Source: Flavobacteriaceae bacterium
GTDB taxonomy: Bacteria; Bacteroidota; Bacteroidia; Flavobacteriales; Flavobacteriaceae
Assembly: GCA_016780345.1 (NCBI GenBank)
Contig: JADHLZ010000001.1
Span: forward strand, 1 to 64,000
Length of the DNA stretch: 64,000 bases
Direction of reading: 5' to 3'
Shown here: positions 11,010-21,876 of the stretch, one piece after another
Layout: each line of letters starts with the position of its first letter
Position numbering within the stretch: the stretch's first letter is position 1
Program-made: the position numbers and the translations under genes
The notes under the pieces: model-generated
Database searches by the model: none
Told to the model about the DNA's origin: nothing
The model's input: only the letters and a program-made list of their open reading frames with translations

Positions 11010-11622
11010 GTATATAAACTATTTTTTTTGTCTGAAAAAAAGGTTCATCAAAATGTTCATTTAGATGATATATATATGGATTATTAAAAGATTTTAATTC
11101 GTTTTCTAGATCTCCTCCTTTTAAACTAATTATTCCATTTTTAATTGAATTACGATTGTTTTTACATGAAATTTTACCACCAACTAAAGAGACTAAATTT
11201 CTCATATTTGTGACCGCTCTATTAACAATAAAATCATAATTGTTTTTTACATTTTCAGATCTTATTTGTTCAGCGTATACATTTTTTAATCCTAAATTAT
11301 TTTTTATTTCATTTACTACTTTGATTTTTTTTCCAATTGAATCTGTTAAATGAAAATTTACTTTAGGAAAGATTATTGCTAAAGGAATACCTGGAAAGCC
11401 ACCGCCAGTACCTACATCAAGAATATTTGTTTTAGGTTTAAATGAAAAAATTTTAGAAATACTTAAAGAGTGGATAAAGTGTCTAACTTCAATTTCATTA
11501 ATGTCTTTTCTTGAAATTAAATTAATCTTTGAATTCCAATAAGTATATAATTTAACTAAAGTTTCAAACTGTGATATTTGAGATGATGTTAATTCAGGAA
11601 AATAATGAATAAGCTTGTTCAA
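10969..11622 (-). CDS. rsmG: 16S rRNA (guanine527-N7)-methyltransferase
   Basis: NILDVGTGGGFPGIPLAIIFP; VNRAVTNMRNLV. Confidence 0.94.
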   Translation of the reverse strand: MNKLIHYFPELTSSQISQFETLVKLYTYWNSKINLISRKDINEIEVRHFIHSLSISKIFSFKPKTNILDVGTGGGFPGIPLAIIFPKVNFHLTDSIGKKIKVVNEIKNNLGLKNVYAEQIRSENVKNNYDFIVNRAVTNMRNLVSLVGGKISCKNNRNSIKNGIISLKGGDLENELKSFNNPYIYHLNEHFDEPFFQTKKIVYIPSPCMGKDNSLEG

Positions 11623-11726
11623 AACTTTTGATTATTTGAGTAAAATTACATCAAATAATTTATCAAAATAAATATCTTTATTGAAATTTTTTTTTAAAAT
11701 ACTTTTCATAAAACCAACTGTTCATA

Positions 11727-12914
11727 ATGAGTAATAATCTGTCTAATAGAATTAATAACCTTCCTGTTTCAGCCACTTTGGCAATGGCAGCAAAAGCTAG
11801 AGAGTTAAAAGAGAATGGAGTCGACATTATAGGCTTAAGTCTTGGAGAACCTGATTTTAATACACCTGATTTTATTAAAAACGCAGCAATTGAGGCTATT
11901 AACGAAAACTATAACTCATATTCCCCTGTTGATGGTTATGTAGATTTAAAACAATCAATTTGTAATAAATTTAAAAGAGATAATGAACTTGACTATAAGA
12001 GCGATCAAATTGTAGTTTCTACAGGTGCAAAACAATCCATTGCTAATGTTGTTCAAGTTTTAGTAAATCCAGGTGAAGATGTTTTATTAGTTGCTCCCTA
12101 TTGGGTTAGTTATTCCGCTATTGTCACATTGGCTGAAGGAAATCCAATTGAAATTAGGTCAGATATAAGCACTGATTTTAAAATCACTCCTCAACAGCTT
12201 GAAAATTCAATTACAAATAAAACAAAGCTAATTATTATAAACTCTCCTAATAATCCTAGCGGATCAGTTTATTCTGAAAGTGAATATGTTGCTTTAGCTA
12301 AAGTTTTAGAGAATTATCCAGATATATATATTCTTTCTGACGAGATATATGAACATATAAATTATGGAGTTGCACATTTTAGTTTTGCAAAAATTCCATC
12401 AATGTATGATAGAACTATAACAGTTAATGGATTAGCAAAAGCATTTGCAATGACAGGTTGGAGAATTGGATATATTGGTGCACCAAGCTGGATCGCTAAA
12501 GCTTGTACCAAAATGCAAGGTCAAATTACTAGCGGAACAAATTGTATAGCACAAAGAGCAGCTATTGCAGCTCTTGATGCTTCAGTTGATAAAATACAAT
12601 ATATGATTGAGGAATTCAGATCAAGAAGAACGTTAATAATTAAAATGTTAAACGAAATCGAGGGTTTCTCTTTAAATAAACCTAAAGGCGCATTTTACGT
12701 TTTTCCTGACATTTCTTATTTTATTGGCAAAACTTTAAAAGGTAAAAAAATAAATAATTCCTCTGATTTTGCAATTTATCTTTTAGAAAATGCTCATGTA
12801 GCAACAGTAAGTGGAGATGCTTTTGGCGCACCTAATAATATTAGAATTTCTTATGCAGCATCAAAAGAAAACATCGTTAGAGCTATTCAAAGAATAAAAG
12901 AAGCTGTAAGTTGA
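11727..12914 (+). CDS. Pyridoxal phosphate-dependent aspartate/aromatic aminotransferase
   Basis: IIGLSLGEPDFNTPDFIKNAA, INSPNNPSGSVY, LSDEIYEHI, NGLAKAFAMTGWRIGY. Confidence 0.93.
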   Translation: MSNNLSNRINNLPVSATLAMAAKARELKENGVDIIGLSLGEPDFNTPDFIKNAAIEAINENYNSYSPVDGYVDLKQSICNKFKRDNELDYKSDQIVVSTGAKQSIANVVQVLVNPGEDVLLVAPYWVSYSAIVTLAEGNPIEIRSDISTDFKITPQQLENSITNKTKLIIINSPNNPSGSVYSESEYVALAKVLENYPDIYILSDEIYEHINYGVAHFSFAKIPSMYDRTITVNGLAKAFAMTGWRIGYIGAPSWIAKACTKMQGQITSGTNCIAQRAAIAALDASVDKIQYMIEEFRSRRTLIIKMLNEIEGFSLNKPKGAFYVFPDISYFIGKTLKGKKINNSSDFAIYLLENAHVATVSGDAFGAPNNIRISYAASKENIVRAIQRIKEAVS

Positions 12915-12916
12915 AA

Positions 12917-14410
12917 TTAACTTTTCCAAAAGTTTGGAGTAAAAAATATCAGAACTGTAAATAGCTCTAATCTTCCAACTAACATAAGAAAGGAGCACCA
13001 GAATTTTCCAATAGATGGAAGACTCTCAAAAGTACTTGTTGGACCCAAAATACCAAGGGCTGGACCAACATTTCCTAATGATGATGCAGCTCCTCCAATT
13101 GAAGATTCAAAATCCAACCCAAGTAAACTTAAAACACCTGCACCAACAATAAACAAAATCAGGTATAAAATAAAGAAAGCTAAAACATGAATAATTATGG
13201 GCTTTTCAACAACATGGTTATTGTGTCTAAGTGGAAATATAGCATTTGGATGCAATGATCTTTTAAATTCTAACAATCCATTTTTAATTAAAATAAGGTG
13301 ACGTAAAACTTTAACACCACCTGATGTTGATCCGGAAGATCCCCCCATAAACATTATTCCAAAAAACAACATTGTTAAAAAAGGAGTCCATGAGGTAAAA
13401 TCTCCAGTAACAAAACCAGTTGTAGTCACAATAGCTACAACTTGAAAAAAAGAATGTCTAAAACTACTTTCAAATTTTCCATAAATTTCTGGATGATTAA
13501 CCGTTGTAGAATTTAAGTCAACGCTAAAAAAAAGTGACAATGTTGTAATTAATACAAAAACTCCAATAAAAGAAAGGTACCATTTAAATTCAGTGTCATT
13601 AATGATTCTTTTAAACTTACCATGAAGCCCAAAATATATAAGAACAAAGTTTGTTCCAGCTAACAACATAAATAATATAATAATATATTGAATAAGAGGG
13701 TTATCGTTCCAAAATCCAATACTTTCATTTTTAGTCGAAAAACCACCGGAAGCTATATTACTCATTGAGTGATTAATAGCATCAAAAAAACTCATGCCAG
13801 CTATTTTCAATAAAATAGCTTCAAGAACAGTTAAACCAACATAAATAAACCATAATCTCTTGGCAGTATCGCTTATTCTTGGATGTATTTTATCTCCTGA
13901 CAAACCGGGGGCTTCAGCTGAAAAAAGCTGCATACCTCCAATACCAAGTAACGGTAGTATTGCAATAGCCAAAACAATAATCCCCATTCCTCCTAACCAG
14001 TGAGTCATACTTCTCCAAAAAATTATACTTTTTGGTAGTGACTCAATATTATTAATTACTGTAGAGCCTGTTGTAGTGTATCCTGACATTGTCTCAAAGA
14101 AAATATTTGGATAAGACTGAATAGAATCAGTTACGATGTAAGGAATTGTTCCTGAGAAAACCATGGTTAACCAACCTGTAAGAACAATAAAATAAGCATC
14201 TTTTTTGTTAATTTTTCTGGAATTTTCCTTTGAAAGCAACATTAAAATCGATCCAAAAATAATAACAAAAACTGCTGAAGTAATTAGTTTAATAAAAACC
14301 CCTTCATTAAACATGTAACTGATTATGGAAGCAAGACACATGGCTAGTCCATTAAACATTAATAATAGTCCTGTAATATGAAATATTAATTTCTTATTTA
14401 GTTTAGACAT
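12917..14410 (-). CDS. trkH: Potassium uptake protein TrkH family
   Basis: SGYTTTGSTVI, RSMTHWLGGMGIIVLAIAILPLLGIGGMQLF, GGSSGSTSGGVKVLR. Confidence 0.94.
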   Translation of the reverse strand: MSKLNKKLIFHITGLLLMFNGLAMCLASIISYMFNEGVFIKLITSAVFVIIFGSILMLLSKENSRKINKKDAYFIVLTGWLTMVFSGTIPYIVTDSIQSYPNIFFETMSGYTTTGSTVINNIESLPKSIIFWRSMTHWLGGMGIIVLAIAILPLLGIGGMQLFSAEAPGLSGDKIHPRISDTAKRLWFIYVGLTVLEAILLKIAGMSFFDAINHSMSNIASGGFSTKNESIGFWNDNPLIQYIIILFMLLAGTNFVLIYFGLHGKFKRIINDTEFKWYLSFIGVFVLITTLSLFFSVDLNSTTVNHPEIYGKFESSFRHSFFQVVAIVTTTGFVTGDFTSWTPFLTMLFFGIMFMGGSSGSTSGGVKVLRHLILIKNGLLEFKRSLHPNAIFPLRHNNHVVEKPIIIHVLAFFILYLILFIVGAGVLSLLGLDFESSIGGAASSLGNVGPALGILGPTSTFESLPSIGKFWCSFLMLVGRLELFTVLIFFTPNFWKS

Positions 14411-14415
14411 GGATT

Positions 14416-15765
14416 TTATAAAAATAAACTTTCAACTTTTTTTATACTCTCAGGCTTAGAGCATACTAAAACTCTATCCCCTAATTGTATCTCAAAGTTT
14501 CCTAGAGCTATAATACCTTTATTTTCTCTGATTATTCCTCCAATAATTGCTGTTAACGGAAAGTCAAGATCAATTATTTTTTTATTTAGAACTTTAGAAT
14601 TTTTATTTACTATAAATTCAACAATCTCAGCATCCATATCATTAAGTTTAGCAAGCTCAACAATATCTCCGTTTCTAACAAATTTAAAAATATCATTTGC
14701 AGCAAGTAATTTTTTGTTAATTAGAGTATCGATTCCTAAAGACTGCGATAAATTAAAATAATCCATATTTTCAACCAAAGCAATGGTCTTCTTTATTTTT
14801 TTGGACTTTGCCATTAAGCATGTCATTATATTTGTTTCCGAATCTCCGGTAGTGGCTATAAAAGCATCCATGCTTTCTAAATTTTCTTCTACTAATAAAT
14901 CAACATTTCTTCCGTCAACATTAATAACCATTAAGTCTTTTAGATCCTCAGCAATATCATTAGCTTTTGCTTGATTGATTTCAATTAATTTAATATTTAA
15001 ACCTTGATCAGATAAATCTTTAGACAATTTAGAACCAACTCTTCCAGCACCCAAGATCATAACGTTTTTAATATTTTTCTTTTTTTCACCCATCAAATTA
15101 TAAAGCTCTTTAAGACCTTTAGAGTTTGTAATAAAATACACAAGGTCAGATTCACAAAAAATTGTATTTCCTCTCGGGATTAAAGTTGAAACACTATTTT
15201 CTCTTTTAAATGCAATTGGCATAAAATGAACTCCAGGAAATACGGATGCAGCTTCCATTACAGTTTTACCTACAAAAGGAGCATTTTTTGTTAGTCTAAC
15301 TGCCATCATTTTTAAAATACCATTATCAAAATCGTGGGTGTTTGTAAAAGCCGAATCGCTAATTATTAATTTTATTTCTTCTGCAGCTAAATTTTCTGGT
15401 GAAATTAATTCATCAATACCAATAGAATTAAAATCTATGTCGTTACAATCTTTTATAAACTCAACGCTAGAAATTCTTGCTATAGTTCTTTTTGCTCCTA
15501 ACTGTTTTGATAAAATACAAGTTATAAAATTTGTTGTTTCAGATGTTGTTAAAGAAACAACTAAGTCGGAGTTTTGAACATTAGCTTCCTTCAATATTGA
15601 TATTGAAGCAGAATTTCCTTCAATAGTTTTTATGTCGAGTTTATTTTCAGCTGTATTTAAATTTGATTTTTGATTATCTATCAGTGTTATGTCATGAGAC
15701 TCAAAAGAAAGCAATTTAGCTAAATGATAACCAACTTCTCCGGCTCCAGCTATAATGATTTTCAT
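14416..15765 (-). CDS. trkA: Trk system potassium transporter TrkA (two RCK domains)
   Basis: MKIIIAGAGEVGYHLAKLLS, second VMILGAGRVGSKLSKDL Rossmann motif; operon with trkH. Confidence 0.94.
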   Translation of the reverse strand: MKIIIAGAGEVGYHLAKLLSFESHDITLIDNQKSNLNTAENKLDIKTIEGNSASISILKEANVQNSDLVVSLTTSETTNFITCILSKQLGAKRTIARISSVEFIKDCNDIDFNSIGIDELISPENLAAEEIKLIISDSAFTNTHDFDNGILKMMAVRLTKNAPFVGKTVMEAASVFPGVHFMPIAFKRENSVSTLIPRGNTIFCESDLVYFITNSKGLKELYNLMGEKKKNIKNVMILGAGRVGSKLSKDLSDQGLNIKLIEINQAKANDIAEDLKDLMVINVDGRNVDLLVEENLESMDAFIATTGDSETNIMTCLMAKSKKIKKTIALVENMDYFNLSQSLGIDTLINKKLLAANDIFKFVRNGDIVELAKLNDMDAEIVEFIVNKNSKVLNKKIIDLDFPLTAIIGGIIRENKGIIALGNFEIQLGDRVLVCSKPESIKKVESLFL

Positions 15766-15845
15766 ATGTAAACCATAGAATTACTAAACAAATATACTTG
15801 ATTTTAGAATAATAAAATTTTAATCTTTCATACATTTGAACAAAA

Positions 15846-16535
15846 ATGAAACTATTTTTAAATATTTTATTGATTTTATTTAGTATAAATTTTACATTTT
15901 CTCAAATAGAAAATTTGCAAAATTTTGATCAACAAAAAATACATTTTGGATATTATATTGGCATAAATCAATACAATTATAAACTAGACTATAAGTCAAA
16001 TCCCAAAAGGAGAACATTAATTGATCAAAAAGCAGGTTTAAATGTAGGTTTAATAGGAGACTTAAGATTGAGAAAAAATTTAAATCTAAGATTTGAGCCA
16101 GGTCTTTACACAAATAAATCAGATGTCATATTTTATGATCGCACTAATTTTGAAAAAAATTCTGATACATTAAGAACAATCAAGTCAACCTATATTCATT
16201 TGCCTTTACTAATTAAATACAGTGCTAATCGTTATAATAACTTTAAACCTTATATTCTCGGAGGCCTTTCTACATCATATAATCTTTCAAGTAATCAAAA
16301 TAGCCCTGAGGATAATTCCAATGGTACATTTAGATTGAAGACTAACTCGTTTTATTATGAATTAGGTTTTGGAATAGATATTTATCTTCACTACTTTAAA
16401 TTTTCACCCTCAATTCGTGGCATTTTTTCTTTAAAAAATGACCTTATTGATGATAATGAGCAAAATAGCAGCTGGACTGGAAATATAGATAGTATGTCAG
16501 CAAGAGGAATATTTATAAATTTATCTTTTCACTAA
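15846..16535 (+). CDS. porT: PorT-like outer membrane beta-barrel protein (T9SS)
   Basis: Signal peptide; NFDQQKIHFGYYIGINQYNYKLDYKS, GLIGDLRLRKNLNLRFEPGLY, STYIHLPLLIKYSANRYNNFKPYILGG; neighbour of TrmH and Omp85 genes. Confidence 0.75.
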   Translation: MKLFLNILLILFSINFTFSQIENLQNFDQQKIHFGYYIGINQYNYKLDYKSNPKRRTLIDQKAGLNVGLIGDLRLRKNLNLRFEPGLYTNKSDVIFYDRTNFEKNSDTLRTIKSTYIHLPLLIKYSANRYNNFKPYILGGLSTSYNLSSNQNSPEDNSNGTFRLKTNSFYYELGFGIDIYLHYFKFSPSIRGIFSLKNDLIDDNEQNSSWTGNIDSMSARGIFINLSFH

Positions 16536-17260
16536 TAACTTTTTAACAACTCTGAGAGAACTATACTAACAGAGCTTGCTAAATTTAGACTTTCTGGATT
16601 TTTAGAATTGTTAAACCTGGGTATTGTATATTTGATATCAAGTTTTTTTTCTATTTCTGGACTAATACCATTGGCTTCATTTCCAAAAACAATAATACCT
16701 TTTGAAAAACTAATTTTATTTAGATAAATTGATTTTCCCTCTAAAAAAGTTCCTGCTTTAGTAAATGATTTTGAATTTAGATATTTATTAAAGTCTAAAT
16801 AATTAATATTTACTCTTGAAAGGGAACCCATTGAGGCTTGAACAACTTTTGAATTATAACAATCAACTGAATTTTTTGAACATATAATGTCTTTTATTCC
16901 AAACCAATCACATATTCTAATAATTGCTCCCAAATTTCCAGGATCACTTATGTTTTCCAATCCTATTATCAATTTATTTTCATCAATCATTTTTGGAACA
17001 GAAATTTTTATAATTGCTAAATGATCATCAGGATTTTTTAAATAAGAAATTTTTTTTAGTTCTAAATACGATAGTTTTACTGAATTTAATTCATATTTAT
17101 CAAAATCATTATTAACAGAAAATAATTTAACAATATGATGTTCAGAATTAAGAAAATCAATAATAGATTTTTTTCCCTCAACAATAAACATTTTATTTAA
17201 AAATCTATATTTTTTTGTTTTAAGACTCTTTATTAGTTTAATATCGTTTTTGGTAAGCAT
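16532..17260 (-). CDS. TrmH/SpoU family RNA 2'-O-methyltransferase
   Basis: GLENISDPGNLGAIIRICDWFGI, IIVFGNEANGISPEIEKK, SLNLASSVSIVLSEL. Confidence 0.92.
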   Translation of the reverse strand: MLTKNDIKLIKSLKTKKYRFLNKMFIVEGKKSIIDFLNSEHHIVKLFSVNNDFDKYELNSVKLSYLELKKISYLKNPDDHLAIIKISVPKMIDENKLIIGLENISDPGNLGAIIRICDWFGIKDIICSKNSVDCYNSKVVQASMGSLSRVNINYLDFNKYLNSKSFTKAGTFLEGKSIYLNKISFSKGIIVFGNEANGISPEIEKKLDIKYTIPRFNNSKNPESLNLASSVSIVLSELLKSY

Positions 17261-17295
17261 TAATATTGATGTATTTTTGAATAATTAAATCTAGG

Positions 17296-19791
17296 GTGAA
17301 AAACATTATCACAAAAATAGTATTATTTATAATTTTAACTTTACTTTCTTTTGGATGTAGTTTGACAAAAAACTTAGATTCAAGAAGTTTAATATTAAAA
17401 TCCAATAAAATTTACATTAATGACAAAAAATCTACAATTGATTCTTTACTGCCACTAATTGTTCAGAAAAAAAACAGTTATATTCTTGGATTTCCAATTT
17501 CAGCAAAACTTTACGAATCATCTGAAGAAAATAGTGATTCTATTTTTGAATTATGGTTATATAAAAGAAAAAAAAGGGAAAAAAAACTAAATTCGTTATT
17601 ATCAGCAAAACAAGTAAATCAGATAAAAAAATACAAAAACGATTTTAATAATTGGAAAAAAAGAAATGGTGAAAAATTAGAAATATTAGACTCAACTAAA
17701 ACATCTATATCAATTGAAAATTTAAAATCTTATTTTAATAACAATGGTTATTTTAATTCTCATGTAACTTCATCAATAAACATCAATCAAACAAATAATA
17801 AATACGCTGAATTAGTTTATAAAGTAACACTTGGAAATCAATATCTTTTAGATTCCATTAAAACAAACATAAAATCAAAGAAACTAGATTCTATATATAA
17901 ATTAAATAATGAAAAATCTTTTTTAAAATATAATGATCCTTTTAATACAAGAAATTTTGAGAAGGAAAGAAATAGAATAGACAAATTATTTAAAAACAAT
18001 GGTATTTATGATTTTCAAATAAATGCTATTTCTTTTAAAATAAGTTTGGATACAATATCGCTTAGCTCAAGAATTCCCGTTGAAATCAATATTGAAGAAA
18101 AAGAAAATGGAAAATATGATACTAATAGAATTAAAGAAGTTAATGTTTACATTAAAAATAATGACATTAACTTAAAGTTTAAAAAAAACATTTTTTATAA
18201 CGGAGTTAATTTTTATTCAAACGACAGTTTTTATTATAAGCCAGAAATTTTATACGATCTAATTTATATCAAAAAAAATGATCTTTATAGTGATGAGCTA
18301 AGAAATAAAACAATAAATTCGTTAAACAACTTTGATAACTTTCAGTACCCATCTATTGATTACAATTATTTAGGTGAATCAAAGAATGAATTAGAAGCTA
18401 GCATTACACTTGTTCCACAAAAAAAATATTCTTTAGGGTTTGGATTGGATTTAAAACATTCAAACATTGAAGATGTTGGAATAGCATTCGAAGCATCAAT
18501 TTTAAATAGAAATTTTTTTAAAGGAGGAGAAAAATTAGAATTTGCTACAAGAGGAACTATAGGAAAATCCGGCAATACTACAATCTCTGAATATGGTTTT
18601 GATTTTAGATTAAGATTTCCGAGATTACTTGCTCCAAAAAAATTAAGAGATATATTGGAATTAAAGAACAACCCTATTTCCTTCATAAATTTGGGAACCT
18701 CTAATCAGAACAATATTGGTCTTGATAGACAAAACTTTAGATTCAATTTTAATTACAAATGGAACGATAATAAAAACAACACAAAAAATCTTAATTTAAT
18801 AAATATTGAACTTGTCAATAATAAAAACATACATAATTACTTTAACATATATTCTAATTCATATAAATCAATAAATAAAATAGCAATTTTTAATAGTGCC
18901 CCCTCAAACTACTTTAACTCCAAAAATGAACTAATAATTCCTGAGGGTATTGACAATTATATAAATGACGTAATTTCCAATCCTAATTTAGTTTCTGAAT
19001 CTGATTTCAAAGACTTAAATTATATTAACGACAAAAGAAAAAGGTTAACAGCTAATAACTTAATAATTGGATCAAGTTACTCATTTCTAAATAGTTCAAG
19101 AAAAAATATTTTTGAAAACCAGTTTTCTGAATTTAAATTTAAAATTGAGGTTGCTGGAAATATTACCAATTTAATTTCAAATATTTTCAATGTTTCAAAA
19201 AATGAATTTGGTAAAAATAAAATCTTGGATTTAGCATATTCTCAGTTTTTTAAAACTGAACTAGGATATATTAAACATTTACAAATAGGACTTAATTCAA
19301 AAATTGCAATTAGATCTTTTTTTGGAATTGCTGTTCCATTTGGAAATTCAAACAATATTCCATTTAGTAAATCCTTTTTTGCAGGTGGATCAAATGATAA
19401 TCGAGCATGGGAAGTTTACAGACTTGGGCCAGGTATTAGTGGTGCAACAAGCGAATTTAATGAAGCTAACATGAAAATTTCTGTCAATGTTGAATATAGA
19501 TTTAAAATTCTTGGAAAATTAGATGGAGCTATTTTTAATGATTTTGGAAATATATGGAACGTGTTTGATGATAGCAATGATTCGAAAAGATCCTTTGATG
19601 GCTTTAAAGATCTTTCGGAAATTGCTATTGGAAGTGGATTTGGATTTAGATATAATCTTGGATATTTTGTTTTAAGACTGGATACTGGTTTTAAAACTTA
19701 CAATCCAGTTTTAGAAAAGAAAAAAAGATGGCTAACTGATTTTAACTTTAAAAAAGCTGTCTATAATATTGGTTTAAATTATCCTTTTTAG
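17296..19791 (+). CDS. BamA/TamA (Omp85) family outer membrane protein; GTG start
   Basis: Lipobox LSFGCS; POTRA-like repeats; SKSFFAGGSNDNRAWEVYRLGPG barrel motif and GSGFGFRYNLGYFVLRLD C-terminus. Confidence 0.9.
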   Translation: MKNIITKIVLFIILTLLSFGCSLTKNLDSRSLILKSNKIYINDKKSTIDSLLPLIVQKKNSYILGFPISAKLYESSEENSDSIFELWLYKRKKREKKLNSLLSAKQVNQIKKYKNDFNNWKKRNGEKLEILDSTKTSISIENLKSYFNNNGYFNSHVTSSININQTNNKYAELVYKVTLGNQYLLDSIKTNIKSKKLDSIYKLNNEKSFLKYNDPFNTRNFEKERNRIDKLFKNNGIYDFQINAISFKISLDTISLSSRIPVEINIEEKENGKYDTNRIKEVNVYIKNNDINLKFKKNIFYNGVNFYSNDSFYYKPEILYDLIYIKKNDLYSDELRNKTINSLNNFDNFQYPSIDYNYLGESKNELEASITLVPQKKYSLGFGLDLKHSNIEDVGIAFEASILNRNFFKGGEKLEFATRGTIGKSGNTTISEYGFDFRLRFPRLLAPKKLRDILELKNNPISFINLGTSNQNNIGLDRQNFRFNFNYKWNDNKNNTKNLNLINIELVNNKNIHNYFNIYSNSYKSINKIAIFNSAPSNYFNSKNELIIPEGIDNYINDVISNPNLVSESDFKDLNYINDKRKRLTANNLIIGSSYSFLNSSRKNIFENQFSEFKFKIEVAGNITNLISNIFNVSKNEFGKNKILDLAYSQFFKTELGYIKHLQIGLNSKIAIRSFFGIAVPFGNSNNIPFSKSFFAGGSNDNRAWEVYRLGPGISGATSEFNEANMKISVNVEYRFKILGKLDGAIFNDFGNIWNVFDDSNDSKRSFDGFKDLSEIAIGSGFGFRYNLGYFVLRLDTGFKTYNPVLEKKKRWLTDFNFKKAVYNIGLNYPF

Positions 19792-19832
19792 GACCGATTT
19801 TTCTTATTATTTTAGCACACTAACTTTAATAA

Positions 19833-20903
19833 ATGAATCATACAATTAAGAGCGGTGTTGCTACCGGAGATGAAGTTCAAAAAATTTTTAAATTAGCAAA
19901 AGCAAAAAAATTTGCATTACCTGCTGTCAATGTAATAGGTTCTAACTCTATAAATAGTGTTTTAGAAACAGCATCGAAACTAAATGCTCCCGTTATCATT
20001 CAATTTTCTAATGGAGGAGCAATTTTCAATGCTGGTAAAAGTCTATCTAATGACAATCAAAATGCTGCTATAAAAGGAGCCATTGCTGGAGCAAAGCATG
20101 TTCATGAGCTTTCCAAAGAATATAACGTTCCAGTTATTTTACATACTGACCATGCTGCAAAAAAACTTTTACCATGGATTGATGGTTTATTGGATGCTAG
20201 CGAAAAACATTTTAAAGAACATGGCAAACCATTATTTAGTTCTCACATGATTGACCTTTCTGAAGAACCGATTGAAGAAAATATTTCAATTTGTAAGGAT
20301 TATCTAAAAAGAATGAGTAAAATCGGAATGACTCTTGAAATAGAACTCGGAATTACTGGAGGTGAGGAAGATGGTGTAGACAATTCCGATGTAGACGATT
20401 CAAAACTTTATACTCAACCTGAAGAAGTTGCATATGCATACGAAGAATTATCTAAGATTAGTGATAAATTTACTATTGCTGCAGCTTTTGGAAATGTTCA
20501 TGGTGTATACAAACCTGGAAACGTAAAACTAACACCAAAAATTTTAAAAAATTCACAAGATTTTATATCAAAAAAATATAATGTTGGACACAACACTATA
20601 AACTTTGTTTTTCATGGTGGATCAGGCTCCTCATTTGAAGAAATAAGAGAAGCCATTGAATATGGTGCAATTAAAATGAATATCGATACAGATATGCAAT
20701 ATGCGTTTATGTCCGGAATTAGAGATTACTTTAAATCGAATAAAGATTATTTAACATCTCAAATTGGAAATCCTGATGGAGATGATGCTCCAAATAAAAA
20801 ATATTATGATCCTAGAGTTTGGTTAAGAAAAGCCGAAGAAAGTTTTGTTTCAAGACTTACCAAAGCCTTTGAAGATCTAAATAACATAAATACACTAAAC
20901 TAA
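19833..20903 (+). CDS. fbaA: Class II fructose-bisphosphate aldolase
   Basis: FALPAVNVIGSNSINSVLETA, PVILHTDHAAKK, LEIELGITGGEEDGVD, FHGGSGS. Confidence 0.96.
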   Translation: MNHTIKSGVATGDEVQKIFKLAKAKKFALPAVNVIGSNSINSVLETASKLNAPVIIQFSNGGAIFNAGKSLSNDNQNAAIKGAIAGAKHVHELSKEYNVPVILHTDHAAKKLLPWIDGLLDASEKHFKEHGKPLFSSHMIDLSEEPIEENISICKDYLKRMSKIGMTLEIELGITGGEEDGVDNSDVDDSKLYTQPEEVAYAYEELSKISDKFTIAAAFGNVHGVYKPGNVKLTPKILKNSQDFISKKYNVGHNTINFVFHGGSGSSFEEIREAIEYGAIKMNIDTDMQYAFMSGIRDYFKSNKDYLTSQIGNPDGDDAPNKKYYDPRVWLRKAEESFVSRLTKAFEDLNNINTLN

Positions 20904-20940
20904 ATTTGGTTTATATATATTTGACTAAATATCGAATCTA

Positions 20941-21798
20941 ATGTCTTGGTTCAAAAGAAAAACAAAAGGGATACAAACTTCAACAGAAGAAAAAAAAGAT
21001 ACTCCTGAAGGTCTTTGGCATAAAACTCCAACTGGAAAAATCATTGATACTGATGAGTTAGAAAAAAATTTCTTTGTTTCCCCTGAAGATGGATTTCATC
21101 TTAGAATTGGAAGTGAAGAATATTTTAAAATTCTTTTTGATAACAAGTACAAAGAAATTGGAAAAAATGTTAAATCTAAAGATCCACTTAAATTTACAGA
21201 TACAAAGTCTTACAAACAAAGGACAAAAGATGCTCAGAAAAAATCAGGATTAAAAGATGCAATAAGAGTTGCTTATGGAAAATCCTATGAAAAAAATGTT
21301 GTAATTGCTTGCATGGATTTTCAATATATTGGAGGTTCAATGGGTTCTGTAGTTGGAGAAAAAATAAGTAGAGCAGTTGATTTAGCGATATTGAAAAAAT
21401 CTCCCCTAATAATTATTTCAAAATCTGGAGGTGCTAGAATGATGGAAGGAGCTTTATCATTAATGCAAATGGCCAAAACATCAGCTAAATTAGCCCAACT
21501 TTCAAATTGTAAACTTCCATATGTGTCTCTTTGTACAGATCCTACAACTGGTGGGACAACTGCATCATTTGCTATGCTTGGAGATATAAATATTTCAGAA
21601 CCTGGTGCTTTAATTGGATTTGCTGGTCCTAGAGTAGTAAAAGATACAACAGGAAAAGATCTTCCTGAAGGATTTCAAACCTCTGAATTTTTGTTAGAAC
21701 ATGGATTCTTAGATTTTATAATCTCTAGAACTGAACTAAAAAAGAAAATAAATTTATATTTTGATCTAGTTTTAAATAGACCATTAAGATCTATTTAA
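20941..21798 (+). CDS. accD: Acetyl-CoA carboxylase carboxyltransferase subunit beta
   Basis: [71 protein letters not shown]. Confidence 0.96.
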   Translation: MSWFKRKTKGIQTSTEEKKDTPEGLWHKTPTGKIIDTDELEKNFFVSPEDGFHLRIGSEEYFKILFDNKYKEIGKNVKSKDPLKFTDTKSYKQRTKDAQKKSGLKDAIRVAYGKSYEKNVVIACMDFQYIGGSMGSVVGEKISRAVDLAILKKSPLIIISKSGGARMMEGALSLMQMAKTSAKLAQLSNCKLPYVSLCTDPTTGGTTASFAMLGDINISEPGALIGFAGPRVVKDTTGKDLPEGFQTSEFLLEHGFLDFIISRTELKKKINLYFDLVLNRPLRSI

Positions 21799-21823
21799 TA
21801 TTACATTTTAGAAAAAATAATCC

Positions 21824-21831
21824 TATATTTG
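21824..21831 (+). promoter_or_regulatory. Bacteroidota-type -7 element upstream of rpsO
   Basis: TATATTTG matches TAnnTTTG; 45 nt upstream of rpsO ATG. Confidence 0.5.
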
Positions 21832-21876
21832 CCGCGATAATGTAAGTTACATAAGAATCATTTTAATAATATTGGC

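Noticed and set aside
18366-18686. 106-aa ORF antisense to the Omp85 gene
   Set aside because: Low-complexity translation inside a well-supported coding frame
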